From Streptomyces olivaceus (GTDB lineage: Bacteria > Actinomycetota > Actinomycetes > Streptomycetales > Streptomycetaceae), in assembly GCF_000721235.1 (NCBI RefSeq), contig NZ_JOFH01000028.1, positions 1-64,000 on the forward strand: DNA of 64,000 nucleotides, in the 5' to 3' direction. The position numbers and the translations under genes are program-made. Below the pieces are notes generated by a model, which saw only the letters and a list, made by a program, of their open reading frames with translations, had not been told where the DNA came from and did no database searches. This document shows, in pieces, positions 45,400 through 57,044 of this stretch. Each line of letters starts with the position of its first letter. Position 1 is the first letter of the stretch.

Positions 45400-45560
45400 C
45401 GCGCGCGAAGGCGTGGATCCCGGTGGCCGCCGCCCACCGCTTCGCAATCCGGAGCGGACTCCCCCAGGCGTGGGACGGGCGGGTGAGGCCGCCGGTGCCG
45501 GCCGCCCCCCACCGGGCGCGCATCGCCTCATGAGCGCGTCCCGACCAGCAAGGATCGACC

Positions 45561-47057
45561 ATGGCGTCCAGCCTGACGAAGGACTCGGTCTCACCGGGCA
45601 CCCCCGGCTCCGAGAAGACCTTCTTCGGCCACCCCCGCGGACTGGCCACACTCTTCATGACCGAGATGTGGGAGAGGTTCTCCTACTACGGCATGAGGGC
45701 CCTGCTCCCGCTGTACCTCGTCGCCCCGGGCGGCCTCGGCCTCAGCGCCGGCACCGCGACCGCGATCTACTCGGTGTACCTCTCGCTGGTGTACCTGCTC
45801 ACGATGCCGGGCGGCTGGTTCGGCGACCGCGTCTGGGGCCCCCGCAAGACCGTCGCCGTGGCCGGCGGCGTGATCATGCTGGGCCACCTGACGCTGGCGC
45901 TCCCGTACGCCGGCACGTTCTACGCGGGCCTCGGCCTGGTCGCCATCGGCTCCGGCCTGCTGAAGGCCAACATCTCCACGATGGTCGGCCAGCTCTACGA
46001 CGGACCCGACGACCCGCGCCGCGACGGCGGATTCACCGTCTTCTACATGGGCATCAACCTCGGTGCCTTCTTCGCGCCGCTGACCATCGGCACCATCGGT
46101 GAGAGCGTCAACTGGCACCTGGGCTTCGCGCTCGCCGCACTCGGCATGGGCCTGGGCGTCGTCCAGTTCCTGCTCGGCAGCCGCCACCTGGCCCCGCACT
46201 CCAGCACGGTCCCCAAGCCGCTGTCGGCCGAGGAGAAGACGTCGACGCTGCGCAAGGCCGCGTTCTGGGCCGCGCTCGCGGTCGTCTTCTACGCGATCGT
46301 CGGCTTCTCCGGCCACTACACCCTGAACTGGATCCTGGTCCCGCTGACCCTGCTCGGCGTGATCATCCCGGTGCTGGTGCTGACCAGCATCAAGCGCGAC
46401 AAGTCCCTGGACCGCGCGGAGCAGTCCAAGATGTCGGCGTACATCTGGTTCTTCGTCGCCGCGGCCGTGTTCTGGATGATCTACGACCAGGGCGGCTCGA
46501 CGCTGTCCCTCTTCGCCGACTCCTCGGCCGAGAACAGCGTCTTCGGCTGGGGCTTCCCGGTCTCCTGGTACCAGTCGGTCAACCCGGTCCTCATCATGGC
46601 GCTGGCCCCGGTCTTCGCCACGCTGTGGCTGGCGCTCGCCCGCCGCGGCAAGGAGCCCAGCACGATCGTCAAGTTCTCCTTCGGCCTGGTCCTGGTCGGG
46701 GCGTCCTTCTTCCTCTTCCTGGCCCCGCTGGGCATCGCGGAGGGCGGCCACAAGGCGGCGGCCCTGTGGCTGGTGGCGATCTACTTCGTCCAGACCTGCG
46801 GTGAGCTGCTGCTCTCCCCGGTCGGCCTGTCCGTGACGACGAAGATGGCGCCGGTGAAGTACGCCTCCCAGATGATGGGCGTCTGGTTCCTGGCGGTCAC
46901 CGCGGGCGACGCCACGACCGGCCTGCTCTCCCTCGCCGGGGTCGACCTGAACAAGACGGGCATCGTCGCCGCGGAGGCGACCCTGGCCGTGGTCGCGGGC
47001 CTCGCGATCTGGATGTACCGCAGGCGCGTCAAGGAACTCATGGGCGACGTGCGCTGA
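45561..47057 (+). CDS. POT family proton-dependent oligopeptide transporter
   Basis: A 498-residue MFS-type transporter with about 12-14 membrane helices, importing di- and tripeptides with protons. The POT signature ExxERFxYYG is seen as MTEMWERFSYYGMRALLPLYL (near residue 35), and the FYxxINxG motif as VFYMGINLGAFFAPL (about 163). ATG 45561, with GCAAGGATC before it. A long leader with a terminator hairpin suggests attenuation control. Confidence 0.93.
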   Translation: MASSLTKDSVSPGTPGSEKTFFGHPRGLATLFMTEMWERFSYYGMRALLPLYLVAPGGLGLSAGTATAIYSVYLSLVYLLTMPGGWFGDRVWGPRKTVAVAGGVIMLGHLTLALPYAGTFYAGLGLVAIGSGLLKANISTMVGQLYDGPDDPRRDGGFTVFYMGINLGAFFAPLTIGTIGESVNWHLGFALAALGMGLGVVQFLLGSRHLAPHSSTVPKPLSAEEKTSTLRKAAFWAALAVVFYAIVGFSGHYTLNWILVPLTLLGVIIPVLVLTSIKRDKSLDRAEQSKMSAYIWFFVAAAVFWMIYDQGGSTLSLFADSSAENSVFGWGFPVSWYQSVNPVLIMALAPVFATLWLALARRGKEPSTIVKFSFGLVLVGASFFLFLAPLGIAEGGHKAAALWLVAIYFVQTCGELLLSPVGLSVTTKMAPVKYASQMMGVWFLAVTAGDATTGLLSLAGVDLNKTGIVAAEATLAVVAGLAIWMYRRRVKELMGDVR

Positions 47058-47087
47058 GCCCCGTCCTTCCCGGCACCCGCTGTTGCG

Positions 47088-47126
47088 CGAGGGGCCGCTC
47101 CATCCGGTGGATGGAGCGGCCCCTCG
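47088..47126. terminator. Bidirectional terminator between POT transporter and anti-sigma kinase
   Basis: An 18-bp perfect stem (47088-47105 with 47109-47126) around a three-base loop, in the convergent 85-base gap. Confidence 0.85.
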
Positions 47127-47142
47127 GGCGTGGGAAACGTGG

Positions 47143-47760
47143 CTACGCCGGGGCGCCCAGCTCCGCCCACACGCGCTTGCCCGCGACCCCCGGCGTCCGG
47201 ACGACGCCCCAGTCGAGGCACAGCCGCTGCACGATGAACATCCCGTGGCCGCCCGGGCGCCCGGCACGGTGCGGCGTGCGCGGCGACGGCTGGCCCGTGC
47301 CCCGGTCGGAGACCTCCAGCCGGATCACCTTCTTCTCGCAGGTGATCCACAGCTCGTCCGGCCCCTCGGCGTGCAGGCAGGCGTTGGTGACCAGTTCGGA
47401 CACCACGAGCAGTACGTCCTCGGCGGCCGCCCGCTGGTCCGCGGTCGCGGAGGGCAGCCAGCCCCACGCGTACAGCGCCTCGCGGGTGAAGTCACGGGCG
47501 AGCGGCACCACCCCGCTCGCGTCCTCGAAGCTCAGCCGGCGGACCTGCCGCCCGCCGCCCTTTGCGGCACTTCCGGGCGCGGGTGAGGGAGCCACTGCGG
47601 ACCCGTCCAGCACGGCGGCCTGACCGGCGCCCTGCACGGCGGACACGCCCCGCTCGGGCTCCCCGGGCCCGGGCAGGCCGGACATGGCCTCGGGCACCCC
47701 GGAAGCGCCGCTGGGCTCCGGACCGCGGTCGCCCGGCGAGTAGGGCCGGGTGGTGCTCAT
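47143..47760 (-). CDS. RsbW-like anti-sigma / serine kinase (HATPase)
   Basis: 205 residues. The first 75 are disordered; the rest is a GHKL ATPase domain of the anti-sigma kinase type: VVSELVTNACLHA (N box), DRGTGQP (G1) and GGHGMFIVQRL (G2). Such proteins bind a sigma factor, or phosphorylate a STAS antagonist. Next to it are a STAS protein (same strand) and a divergent SigB-type sigma factor, together a partner-switching module. I recall this locus in S. coelicolor as the SigI system; which partner it binds is inference. Confidence 0.85.
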   Translation of the reverse strand: MSTTRPYSPGDRGPEPSGASGVPEAMSGLPGPGEPERGVSAVQGAGQAAVLDGSAVAPSPAPGSAAKGGGRQVRRLSFEDASGVVPLARDFTREALYAWGWLPSATADQRAAAEDVLLVVSELVTNACLHAEGPDELWITCEKKVIRLEVSDRGTGQPSPRTPHRAGRPGGHGMFIVQRLCLDWGVVRTPGVAGKRVWAELGAPA

Positions 47761-47969
47761 CAGCGCTTCACCTCACCGATTCACCAGTTCACGTTTCAAA
47801 GTCGTACAAGCACAGTCGTACACAGCTGTCTCAGGGACTCTCCTGCCCGACCGGGCCGCACGAACACCCCTGTATTCGGCACGAATATTCCGCACGGAGG
47901 CCGGGCCGGGGCGAGAACGCCCCATCCGGCAGGTACACGGAACCCTCCGACGGCCGGACAAGGACCGGC

Positions 47970-48347
47970 TCAGTCGGACTCGTCGGCCAGGGCGGCCTCG
48001 AGCGTGTCGTGCAGGGTGAAGACCGCTTCGGCCCCCGTGATCTCGAACACGCGGGCCACCACCGGCCGCATGGCCACGAGATGCACACCGCCCCCCGCGG
48101 CCTCCGCCTTCAGCCGCGCGCCCAGCAGGACATTGAGTCCCGTGGAGTCACAGAACTCCAGGCGCGAGCAGTCGACGACGAGCCGGTTGAATCCCTTGGT
48201 GAGGCACTCCTCCAGCGGCTCGCGCAACAGATCGGCGGTGTGGTGATCCAACTCACCCGCCGGGGTCACGACGGCGCTGGGGCCCTCTTCCCGTACCTCG
48301 ACCAGAAGCCGGCCCGACTGGGCACTGCCGACCGTCCCGCGGTCCAT
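47970..48347 (-). CDS. STAS-domain anti-anti-sigma factor
   Basis: 125 residues, a single STAS domain. The phosphorylatable Ser is S68 in the motif CDSTGLNVLLGAR; TPAGELDHHTADLL matches the N-terminal strand-helix of SpoIIAA/RsbV proteins. Dephosphorylated protein would sequester an anti-sigma kinase and free the sigma factor. ATG 48347 has a GGGAGAGAG ribosome site. It is upstream of the kinase gene on the same strand, 209 bases away. Confidence 0.9.
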   Translation of the reverse strand: MDRGTVGSAQSGRLLVEVREEGPSAVVTPAGELDHHTADLLREPLEECLTKGFNRLVVDCSRLEFCDSTGLNVLLGARLKAEAAGGGVHLVAMRPVVARVFEITGAEAVFTLHDTLEAALADESD

Positions 48348-48597
48348 GCCGTTTCTCTCTCCCGGGGTCGTACTGCTGCGGACGCACTCGAACACTACGC
48401 CTTCCCACCGCACTCCGACACCCGAACAACCGCACACAAACGGACATACCCGCACATAACACACTTGCGGTCAGCTCGGTCGACCCGGTATCGCTAGTAG
48501 GACACGTAAACCGACACGGCCGGCTTTGGAGGCGCCGCACACCGCAGTGCACGAATTTGGCTTCGGCAGCCGTATGCCGAGAACGATGGAGGACATC

Positions 48598-49521
48598 ATG
48601 TCACCCCGGCTCGACGGATCGCGTACCCACGAAGCGACGTCGACACTCCCTCCGGAACATCTGGATCCCATCGAGCAGCACGACGCGGTCGACGCGGTCG
48701 TCGATCACGACGGCGTACTCGCCGGGCTTCCGGACATCCCCGCGTACGACGAGGTCGCTCCGGCGGACGCCCGGGTCCTGTCCAAGACCCTCTTCGAGCG
48801 GCTGGAATCGCTGCTGGAAGGCACCCACGAGTACGCGTACGTACGCAACACGCTCGTCGAGCTGAACCTCGCCCTGGTCAAGTTCGCCGCCTCCCGCTTC
48901 CGCTCGCGCAGCGAGCCGATGGAGGACATCATCCAGGTCGGCACCATCGGCCTGATCAAGGCGATCGACCGCTTCGAGCTGTCGCGGGGTGTGGAGTTCC
49001 CCACGTTCGCGATGCCCACCATCATCGGCGAGATCAAGCGCTTCTTCCGCGACACCTCGTGGTCCGTGCGCGTACCCCGCCGCCTGCAGGAGCTGCGGCT
49101 CGACCTGGCCAAGGCCGGCGACGAGCTGGCCCAGCGCCTGGACCGCGCGCCCACGGTGAGCGAGCTGGCCGAGCACCTGAGCCTGTCGCGGGAAGAGGTC
49201 GTGGAGGGCATGGCGGCCTCCAACGCCTACACCGCCTCCTCGCTGGACGCCCAGCCGGAGGAGGACGACGCGGAGGGCGCGCTCGCCGACCGCATCGGCT
49301 ACGAGGACCACGGGCTGGAGGGCATCGAGTACGTCGAGTCCCTGAAGCCGCTGATCGCCGAGCTTCCCGCCCGGGACCGCAAGATCCTCTCCCTCCGCTT
49401 CGTCGCGGGCATGACCCAGTCGGAGATCGGCGAGGAGCTGGGCATCTCCCAGATGCACGTCTCGCGCCTGCTGTCGCGCACACTCGTACGGCTGCGCAAG
49501 GGGCTCACGGTCGAGGAGTGA
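48598..49521 (+). CDS. sigI: SigB/SigF-type RNA polymerase sigma factor
   Basis: A 307-residue group 3 sigma factor of the stress/sporulation class. Region 2 has LALVKFAASRFRSRSEPMEDIIQVGTIGLIKAIDRFE and FPTFAMPTIIGEIKRFFRDTSWSVRVPRRLQELR; region 4 ends with SQMHVSRLLSRTLVRLRKGL. ATG 48598 has GGAGGA four bases upstream; in-frame starts at 48574, 48586 and TTG 48526 would lengthen it. Divergent from its probable regulators. The name sigI rests on remembered context. Confidence 0.85.
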   Translation: MSPRLDGSRTHEATSTLPPEHLDPIEQHDAVDAVVDHDGVLAGLPDIPAYDEVAPADARVLSKTLFERLESLLEGTHEYAYVRNTLVELNLALVKFAASRFRSRSEPMEDIIQVGTIGLIKAIDRFELSRGVEFPTFAMPTIIGEIKRFFRDTSWSVRVPRRLQELRLDLAKAGDELAQRLDRAPTVSELAEHLSLSREEVVEGMAASNAYTASSLDAQPEEDDAEGALADRIGYEDHGLEGIEYVESLKPLIAELPARDRKILSLRFVAGMTQSEIGEELGISQMHVSRLLSRTLVRLRKGLTVEE

Positions 49522-49546
49522 TCCTCACCGGGTGACGCTTGCCCTC

Positions 49547-49578
49547 AAGGGGGCGGTCCGAGGTCGGACCGCCCCCTT
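49547..49578. terminator. Bidirectional terminator between sigma factor and hutI
   Basis: AAGGGGGCGGTCCGA (49547-49561) pairs with TCGGACCGCCCCCTT (49564-49578), ending in TT, in the convergent gap. It is 26 bases after the sigma factor stop. Confidence 0.85.
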
Positions 49579-49650
49579 CGGGCTGTCCGGACGGTGTACG
49601 GGATGGGGCCGGCGGCCGGCGGGGCCCGCCCCGCCCGGTCCGCGCGCCCG

Positions 49651-50826
49651 TCAGTGCACGCGGACGCCCCGCCGCCACACCCCCGCGACCAGCGGTACGC
49701 CCGGCCGGTAGGCGAGGTGGACGTGGCTCGGGGCGTCGAGGAGGGTCAGGTCGGCGTACGCGCCCGGGGTGAGGCGGCCGACGTCGTCGCGGCGCAGGGC
49801 GGCGGCGCCGCCGGCCGTGGCCGACCAGACCGCCTCGTCCGGTGTCATCCCCATGTCGCGCACCGCGAGCGCGATGCAGAACGGCACGGAGGACGTGAAG
49901 GACGAGCCGGGGTTGCAGTCGGTGGAAAGGGCGACCGTGGCCCCGGCGTCGAGCAGGCGCCGGGCGTCCGGCCACGGGGCGCGGGTGGAGAACTCCGCGC
50001 CGGGCAGCAGCGTCGCGACCGTCCGGCTGTTCGCGAGGGCGTCCACGTCGGCGTCGGTGAGGTGCGTGCAGTGGTCGGCGCTGGCCGCGTCGAGTTCCAC
50101 GGCGAGCCGGACGCCGGGGCCTTGGGAGAGCTGGTTGGCGTGGATGCGGGGGTGCAGGCCCTTGGCCTTCCCGGCGGTGAGGATCGCGCGGGCCTGGTCG
50201 CCGTCGAAGGCGCCCTGCTCGCAGAAGACGTCGATCCAGCGGGCGTGCGGGGCGCAGGCGTCGAGCATCTCGCCGGTGACCAGTCCGACGTAGGCGGCGG
50301 GGTCGTCGGCGAGTTCGGGGGCGACGATGTGGGCGCCGAGGAAGGTGACCTCGTCGGTGTGGCGGGCGGCGACGCGCAGGGCGCGGGACTCGTCGGCGGT
50401 GGTCAGGCCGTAGCCGGACTTGGTCTCGAACGTCGTCGTGCCCTGGCGCAGGGCCTCCGCGAGGTAGCGGACGAGGCCGGCCTCCAGCTCCGCGTCGCTC
50501 GCGGCCCGGGTCGCGGCGACGGTGGTGCGGATGCCGCCGGCGCTGTAGGGGCGGCCGGACATGCGGGCGTTGAACTCCTCGGTGCGGTCGCCGCCGAAGA
50601 GGAGGTGGGAGTGGGAGTCGACGAAGCCGGGGAGGACCGCCCGGCCGCCGGCGTCGACCCGATTGTCAGTGGCGGGTGCTTTGCTTGATTCACCGGTCCA
50701 CACGATGCGGTCGCCTTCGACGGCGACGGCCGCGTCCCGGACCAGACCGAGCGGGGAGTGGTCGCCGAGGGAGGGGTCGTTGGTGACGAGTGCGGCGATG
50801 TTCGTGATGACGGTGCTGCTGCTCAT
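49651..50826 (-). CDS. hutI: Imidazolonepropionase
   Basis: A 391-residue amidohydrolase opening the imidazolone ring to give N-formimino-L-glutamate, the third step of histidine breakdown. The metal site HxH is in [13 protein letters not shown], and [20 protein letters not shown] and [10 protein letters not shown] are family marks. Last gene of the hut operon, 80 bases after hutF. Start ATG 50826 ([17 protein letters not shown]). Confidence 0.95.
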   Translation of the reverse strand: MSSSTVITNIAALVTNDPSLGDHSPLGLVRDAAVAVEGDRIVWTGESSKAPATDNRVDAGGRAVLPGFVDSHSHLLFGGDRTEEFNARMSGRPYSAGGIRTTVAATRAASDAELEAGLVRYLAEALRQGTTTFETKSGYGLTTADESRALRVAARHTDEVTFLGAHIVAPELADDPAAYVGLVTGEMLDACAPHARWIDVFCEQGAFDGDQARAILTAGKAKGLHPRIHANQLSQGPGVRLAVELDAASADHCTHLTDADVDALANSRTVATLLPGAEFSTRAPWPDARRLLDAGATVALSTDCNPGSSFTSSVPFCIALAVRDMGMTPDEAVWSATAGGAAALRRDDVGRLTPGAYADLTLLDAPSHVHLAYRPGVPLVAGVWRRGVRVH

Positions 50827-50906
50827 GGGGTCCCTGGTGTCCTCGTCGGGGCTGGAGCGGGGGCTGGAGCCGAAGCGGGCGCGGAGTCGGGTGCGGGGGC
50901 GGGTGG

Positions 50907-52349
50907 TCAGGCGCGCAGGGCTTCCACGGCCCGCGCGAGCGCCTGCGGCACCTCGGGGACGAGGGCGTGCGCCCCGTCGCGTACGACGTGCCGCCCGCCC
51001 ACGACCGTGTGCCGCACATCCGCTGCCGTCGCGGCGAATACGGCCGTCTCGGCGCCGAGTCTGGGCAGCGGCCCCGCTGTTCTGACCGAGTCCAGGGCGA
51101 TCGTCGCGAGGTCGGCGCGGGCCCCGGCCTCGATGCGGCCGGCGTCGTCCCAGCCGAGGGCGGCGTGGCCGTCGGCGGTGGCGGCGCGCAGCAGGGCGGC
51201 GGCGGTCCAGTGGCCCCGGGTGCGGGTGCGCAGGCGCTCGTTCAGCTCCATCGCCCGCGCTTCCTCCAGCAGGTCGACGACGGCGTGGCTGTCGGAGCCG
51301 AGGGAGAGCGTCGAACCCGCTCGCTGCAGCGCGGCCGCCGGGCCGATGCCGTCGGCGAGGTCCCGTTCCGTGGTGGGGCACATGCAGGTGCCGGTGCGGC
51401 TGCGGCCGAGCAGGGCGATGTCCTCGTCCGTGAGATGGGTGCTGTGGACGGCGGTGGTGCGGTCGCCCAGGACGCCTTGGTCGGCGAGGAGTTGGGTGGG
51501 AGTGCGTCCGTGGGCCTGTCGGCAGGCGTCGTTCTCGGCGGTCTGCTCGGACAGGTGCACATGCAGCGGGGCCCGCCGCTCCCCGGCCCAGCGCGCCACG
51601 GTCGCCAACTGCTCGGCGGGCACGGCCCGTACCGAGTGGACCGCGGCCCCGATCCGTGCGTGATCCCGATCCTTGAGAACTGAACAGCGTTGCGCCCAGG
51701 CCTCCGCCGTGCCGTCGGAGAAGCGGAGCTGGTGGGTGTTCGGGGGCTCGCCGAAGCCGGAGGAGAGATAGCAGGTGTCGAGGAGGGTGATGCGGATGCC
51801 GGCTTCGGCGGCGGCCTCGATCAGGGCCTCGCCCATCGCGTTGGGGTCGGCGTAGGAGGTGCCGCCGGGCGCGTGGTGGACGTAGTGGAACTCGCCGACG
51901 GCGGTGATGCCGGCCAGTGCCATCTCGGCGTACACCGCGCGGGCGAGGGCGTGGTAGGTGTCGGGGGTCAGCCGGTCGGCGACGGAGTACATGACCTCGC
52001 GCCAGGTCCAGAACGTGCCGGCGCCGACCTGGACGGTGCCGCGCAGGGCGCGGTGGAAGGCGTGCGAGTGGGCGTTCGCCAGTCCCGGCAGGGTCAGTCC
52101 GCGCAGGACCTCGGCGCCGGGCGGCGGGGCGGTGACGCCCCGGTGGACGGCGGTGATGCGGCCGTCCCGCCCCGCTGCGTCGCCGCTGACGGACACCGTG
52201 ACGGCGACGCCCGGCTCGACGTGGGTGCCGAGCCACGCGTGCTCCAGCCAGTACGTCCGTTCCGTGCCTGCCGGCGTCCGTACCGGCGTGCCTGCCGGCG
52301 TGCGTGTCGGCGCGTCTGCCGGTGTCCGTGTCGGCTCGGTGGGGGTCAC
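50907..52349 (-). CDS. hutF: Formimidoylglutamate deiminase
   Basis: A 480-residue amidohydrolase removing ammonia from N-formimino-L-glutamate to leave N-formyl-L-glutamate. The HxH metal site is [15 protein letters not shown], with [11 protein letters not shown] and [18 protein letters not shown]. The first ~27 residues are three 8-residue repeats ([12 protein letters not shown]) encoded by a 24-bp tandem repeat and lie outside the family domain. GTG 52349 overlaps the upstream stop by four bases; a later start within the repeat is possible. Confidence 0.88.
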   Translation of the reverse strand: MTPTEPTRTPADAPTRTPAGTPVRTPAGTERTYWLEHAWLGTHVEPGVAVTVSVSGDAAGRDGRITAVHRGVTAPPPGAEVLRGLTLPGLANAHSHAFHRALRGTVQVGAGTFWTWREVMYSVADRLTPDTYHALARAVYAEMALAGITAVGEFHYVHHAPGGTSYADPNAMGEALIEAAAEAGIRITLLDTCYLSSGFGEPPNTHQLRFSDGTAEAWAQRCSVLKDRDHARIGAAVHSVRAVPAEQLATVARWAGERRAPLHVHLSEQTAENDACRQAHGRTPTQLLADQGVLGDRTTAVHSTHLTDEDIALLGRSRTGTCMCPTTERDLADGIGPAAALQRAGSTLSLGSDSHAVVDLLEEARAMELNERLRTRTRGHWTAAALLRAATADGHAALGWDDAGRIEAGARADLATIALDSVRTAGPLPRLGAETAVFAATAADVRHTVVGGRHVVRDGAHALVPEVPQALARAVEALRA

Positions 52350-53563
52350 GTGCGGGCCAGCCCTTCCAGTACGTCGGCCAGTGCGTGCACCCCGGCCGCG
52401 CAGTCGTCCTCGGCGGCGTGCTCGGCCGGGGAGTGCGAGACGCCGGTGGGGTTGCGCACGAACAGCATGGCGGTCGGGACGCGTCCGGAGAGGATTCCGG
52501 CGTCGTGTCCGGCGCCGGTGCCGAGGACGGGCACGCGCAGGTCCGCCTCCTTGCCGAGGATGCGGGCGAGTTCGTCGCGCAGGGCGTGGTCGAAGTCGAC
52601 GACGGGGGTGAAGGACTCGCACTCGACGCCGAGGTCGACGCCGTGCGCGGCGGCGTACTCGCGGGCGGCCTTCTCCACACCGGCTACCACGGCGTCCAGG
52701 CCCTCCTGGTCGGCGGCGCGGGAGTCGAGCCAGCCGCGCACCAGGGAGGGCACGGCGTTGACGCCGTTGGGCTCGACGGCGACCTTGCCGAAGGTGGCGA
52801 CGGCACCGGCGAGTTCGGCCTCGCGGCGCGCGGCGAGGACGGCCTCGGCGTACGGCAGCATCGGGTCGTGCCGGTCGGTGAGCCGGGTGGTGCCGGCGTG
52901 GTTGGCCTCGCCGCGGAAGTCGAACCGCCAGCGTCCGTGCGGCCAGATGGCGGAGGCGATGCCGATGCGGTCGCCGGACAGGTCGAGGGCGCGGCCCTGC
53001 TCGACGTGGAGTTCGACGAAGGCGCCGATGCGGGCGAGCCGCTCGGGGTCGGGGCCGAGGGTGTCCGGATCGTGTCCGGCGGCCTCCATCGCCTGCGGGA
53101 GGGTGATGCCGTCGGCGTCGGTGAGGCGGTGGGCCTGCCCGGCGGTGAGCGCGCCGGAGGTGAGCCGGGAGCCCACGCAGGCGAGGCCGAAGCGGGCGCC
53201 CTCCTCGTCGCCGAAGTTGACGATGCCCAGCGGCCTGGTGAACCGCGTCCCCCTCCCGCGCAGTTCGTCCAGCGCGGCGAAGGCGGAGACCACGCCGAGG
53301 GGACCGTCGAAGGCGCCGCCGTCGGGCACGGAGTCGAGGTGGGAGCCGGTGACGACGGCGTTCCCGGCAGCCGGGTCGCCGAGCCAGGCCCACTGGTTGC
53401 CGTTGCGGTCGGTCTCGTACGCCAGCCCGCGTGCCTGGGCCTGTTCCCGGAACCAGGTCCGGCAGTCGGTGTCGGCGCCGGTCCAGGCGTAGCGGCGGTA
53501 GCCGCCGGAGGCGGAGCTGCGGCCCACCGGCAGCAGCTCCGCCCACATGCTGTGGAAGCTCAC
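52346..53563 (-). CDS. M20 family amidohydrolase (allantoate / N-carbamoyl amino acid hydrolase type)
   Basis: A 405-residue dinuclear metallohydrolase. Ligand motifs are [34 protein letters not shown] and a late His in GVSHSPAE. The family hydrolyses N-carbamoyl or ureido groups, but here it sits between hutU and hutF with four-base overlaps on both sides (GTGA at each end). The pathway intermediate lacking an enzyme in this operon is N-formyl-L-glutamate, so a deformylase role is plausible though unproven. GTG 53563 start fixed by the overlap. Confidence 0.88.
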   Translation of the reverse strand: MSFHSMWAELLPVGRSSASGGYRRYAWTGADTDCRTWFREQAQARGLAYETDRNGNQWAWLGDPAAGNAVVTGSHLDSVPDGGAFDGPLGVVSAFAALDELRGRGTRFTRPLGIVNFGDEEGARFGLACVGSRLTSGALTAGQAHRLTDADGITLPQAMEAAGHDPDTLGPDPERLARIGAFVELHVEQGRALDLSGDRIGIASAIWPHGRWRFDFRGEANHAGTTRLTDRHDPMLPYAEAVLAARREAELAGAVATFGKVAVEPNGVNAVPSLVRGWLDSRAADQEGLDAVVAGVEKAAREYAAAHGVDLGVECESFTPVVDFDHALRDELARILGKEADLRVPVLGTGAGHDAGILSGRVPTAMLFVRNPTGVSHSPAEHAAEDDCAAGVHALADVLEGLART

Positions 53564-55287
53564 GCGACGTCACCCTCGCGCCCGGCGTCGTCCTCGCGCG
53601 GCCCGTCATCGCCCTCGCGCGGCCCGTCGCCCTCGCGCATCGGCACCCGCACGCCCCGCTCCCCGGCCACCGACTCGGCGATGTCGTACCCGGCGTCGAC
53701 GTGCCGGATGACGCCCATGCCGGGGTCGTTGGTGAGGACCCGGCGGATCTTCTCCCCGGCGAGCGCGGTGCCGTCGGCGACGGTGACCTGCCCGGCGTGC
53801 AGGGAGCGGCCCATGCCGACGCCGCCGCCGTGGTGGAGGGAGACCCAGGAGGCGCCGGAGGCCACGTTGACCATGGCGTTGAGCAGCGGCCAGTCGGCGA
53901 TGGCGTCGGAGCCGTCGAGCATGGCCTCGGTCTCGCGGTACGGGGAGGCGACGGAGCCGCAGTCGAGGTGGTCGCGGCCGATGACGACCGGTGCGGCCAG
54001 CTCGCCGCTCGCGACCATGTCGTTGAACCGCTCACCGGCCTTGTCGCGCTCGCCGTAGCCGAGCCAGCAGATGCGGGCGGGCAGGCCCTGGAAGCGGACC
54101 CGCTCCCCCGCCAGCTTGATCCAGCGGGCCAGGGAGTCGTTCTCGGGGAAGAGGTCCAGGATCGCCCGGTCGGTCTTCGCGATGTCGGCCGGGTCGCCGG
54201 ACAGGGCGGCCCAGCGGAAGGGGCCCTTGCCCTCGCAGAAGAGCGGGCGGATGTACGCCGGGACGAAGCCCGGGAAGGCGAACGCCCGGTCGTAGCCGGC
54301 GAGCCGGGCCTCGCCGCGGATGGAGTTGCCGTAGTCGAAGACCTCGGCACCGGCGTCCTGGAAGCCGACCATGGCCTCCACATGGCGGGCCATGGACTCG
54401 CGGGCGCGGGTGGTGAAGCCGGCCGGGTCCTTGGCGGCGGCGTCGGCCATGTCCTCGAAGGCGATGCCGGTGGGCAGGTAGGCCAGCGGGTCGTGGGCCG
54501 AGGTCTGGTCGGTGACGATGTCGATCGGGGCGCCCGCGGCGAGCAGCTGCGGGACCAGTTCGGCGGCGTTGCCGAGGACTCCGACGGAGAGCGGCTCGCG
54601 CCGGTCCCGGGCCTCGGTGGCGAGCCGGAGGGCGTGGTCGAGGGAGTCGGCCCGCACGTCGAGGTAGCGGTGCTCGATGCGGCGGTCGATGGCGCGCGGG
54701 TCGCAGTCGACGCAGATCACGACGCCGTCGTTCATCGTCACGGCCAGCGGCTGGGCGCCGCCCATGCCGCCGAGCCCTGCGGTCAGCGTGATCGTCCCGG
54801 CGAGGGTGCCGCCGAACCGCTTCGCGGCGACGGCCGCGAAGGTCTCGTAGGTGCCCTGGAGGATGCCCTGGGTGCCGATGTAGATCCAGGAGCCGGCCGT
54901 CATCTGCCCGTACATGGTCAGGCCGAGGGCCTCCAGGCGGCGGAACTCCTCCCAGTTCGCCCAGTCGCCGACCAGGTTGGAGTTGGCGATGAGCACGCGC
55001 GGGGCCCACTCGTGGGTCTGCATGACGCCGACCGGGCGGCCGGACTGGACGAGCATCGTCTCGTCCTGCTTGAGGGTCCTCAGCGTCCGGACCATCGCGT
55101 CGAAGGAGCGCCAGTCGCGGGCCGCCTTGCCCGTGCCGCCGTAGACGACGAGCTTGTCGGGGTGCTCGGCGACCTCGGGGTCGAGGTTGTTCTGCAGCAT
55201 CCGCAGGGCGGCCTCCTGCTGCCAGCCCGGGGCACTCAGCCCGGTACCGCGTGGCGCTCGGACAGGTCGGGGTCCGGGGACGGACAT
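53560..55287 (-). CDS. hutU: Urocanate hydratase
   Basis: A 575-residue NAD-dependent urocanase, second step of histidine breakdown. Family marks include [60 protein letters not shown] and [20 protein letters not shown] 55287 has a full AGGAGG ribosome site. The last ~25 residues are a repetitive acidic tail ([16 protein letters not shown]) absent from typical family members. First gene of a four-gene operon; histidase itself is not in the window. Confidence 0.95.
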   Translation of the reverse strand: MSVPGPRPVRAPRGTGLSAPGWQQEAALRMLQNNLDPEVAEHPDKLVVYGGTGKAARDWRSFDAMVRTLRTLKQDETMLVQSGRPVGVMQTHEWAPRVLIANSNLVGDWANWEEFRRLEALGLTMYGQMTAGSWIYIGTQGILQGTYETFAAVAAKRFGGTLAGTITLTAGLGGMGGAQPLAVTMNDGVVICVDCDPRAIDRRIEHRYLDVRADSLDHALRLATEARDRREPLSVGVLGNAAELVPQLLAAGAPIDIVTDQTSAHDPLAYLPTGIAFEDMADAAAKDPAGFTTRARESMARHVEAMVGFQDAGAEVFDYGNSIRGEARLAGYDRAFAFPGFVPAYIRPLFCEGKGPFRWAALSGDPADIAKTDRAILDLFPENDSLARWIKLAGERVRFQGLPARICWLGYGERDKAGERFNDMVASGELAAPVVIGRDHLDCGSVASPYRETEAMLDGSDAIADWPLLNAMVNVASGASWVSLHHGGGVGMGRSLHAGQVTVADGTALAGEKIRRVLTNDPGMGVIRHVDAGYDIAESVAGERGVRVPMREGDGPREGDDGPREDDAGREGDVA

Positions 55288-55449
55288 GTCGGCCTCCTGG
55301 TGGCTTGCTCCCGGCGGACTGTTGCTACGGATATTCATATCGTCGTTGCGTGAATAGAAGTAGTCAATACGCGTTCGTGTCCCGTCCCGGGCGCGTGCGA
55401 GTGTGGATGTGGACGCGTGTGAGCAGGCAGCGACGGTATGGAGGCCCGC
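55288..55449. promoter_or_regulatory. Divergent regulatory region of hutU and the PLP decarboxylase
   Basis: About 160 bases with an AT-rich island at 55325-55375. GATAT-tc-ATATC (55330-55341) is a perfect short inverted repeat and a candidate operator. The minus strand has TTGACT at about 55368-55363. I cannot assign a regulator; the RpiR gene at 57.8 kb is a possibility. Confidence 0.45.
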
Positions 55450-56922
<1,473 letters not shown>

Positions 56923-56937
56923 GCCGCGCACGCGGCG

Positions 56938-56965
56938 GGCCCGGTCGCACCGGCGCGGCCGGGCC
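56938..56965. terminator. Hairpin in the convergent gap after the PLP decarboxylase
   Basis: GGCCCGG (56938-56944) pairs with CCGGGCC (56959-56965) across a 14-base loop, 16 bases after the stop codon. No T tract; moderate support. Confidence 0.4.
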
Positions 56966-57044
56966 GGCACGATGCCTGCGCGGCGGGGCCGTACGGCGTA
57001 CCGGCGCCGCGCCGCCTGTGCAGCGTGGGCGCGCGGCGCTCCGG

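Noticed and set aside
53431..55353. A 640-codon plus-strand frame over hutU
   Set aside because: Antisense shadow of urocanase; no recognisable protein motif.
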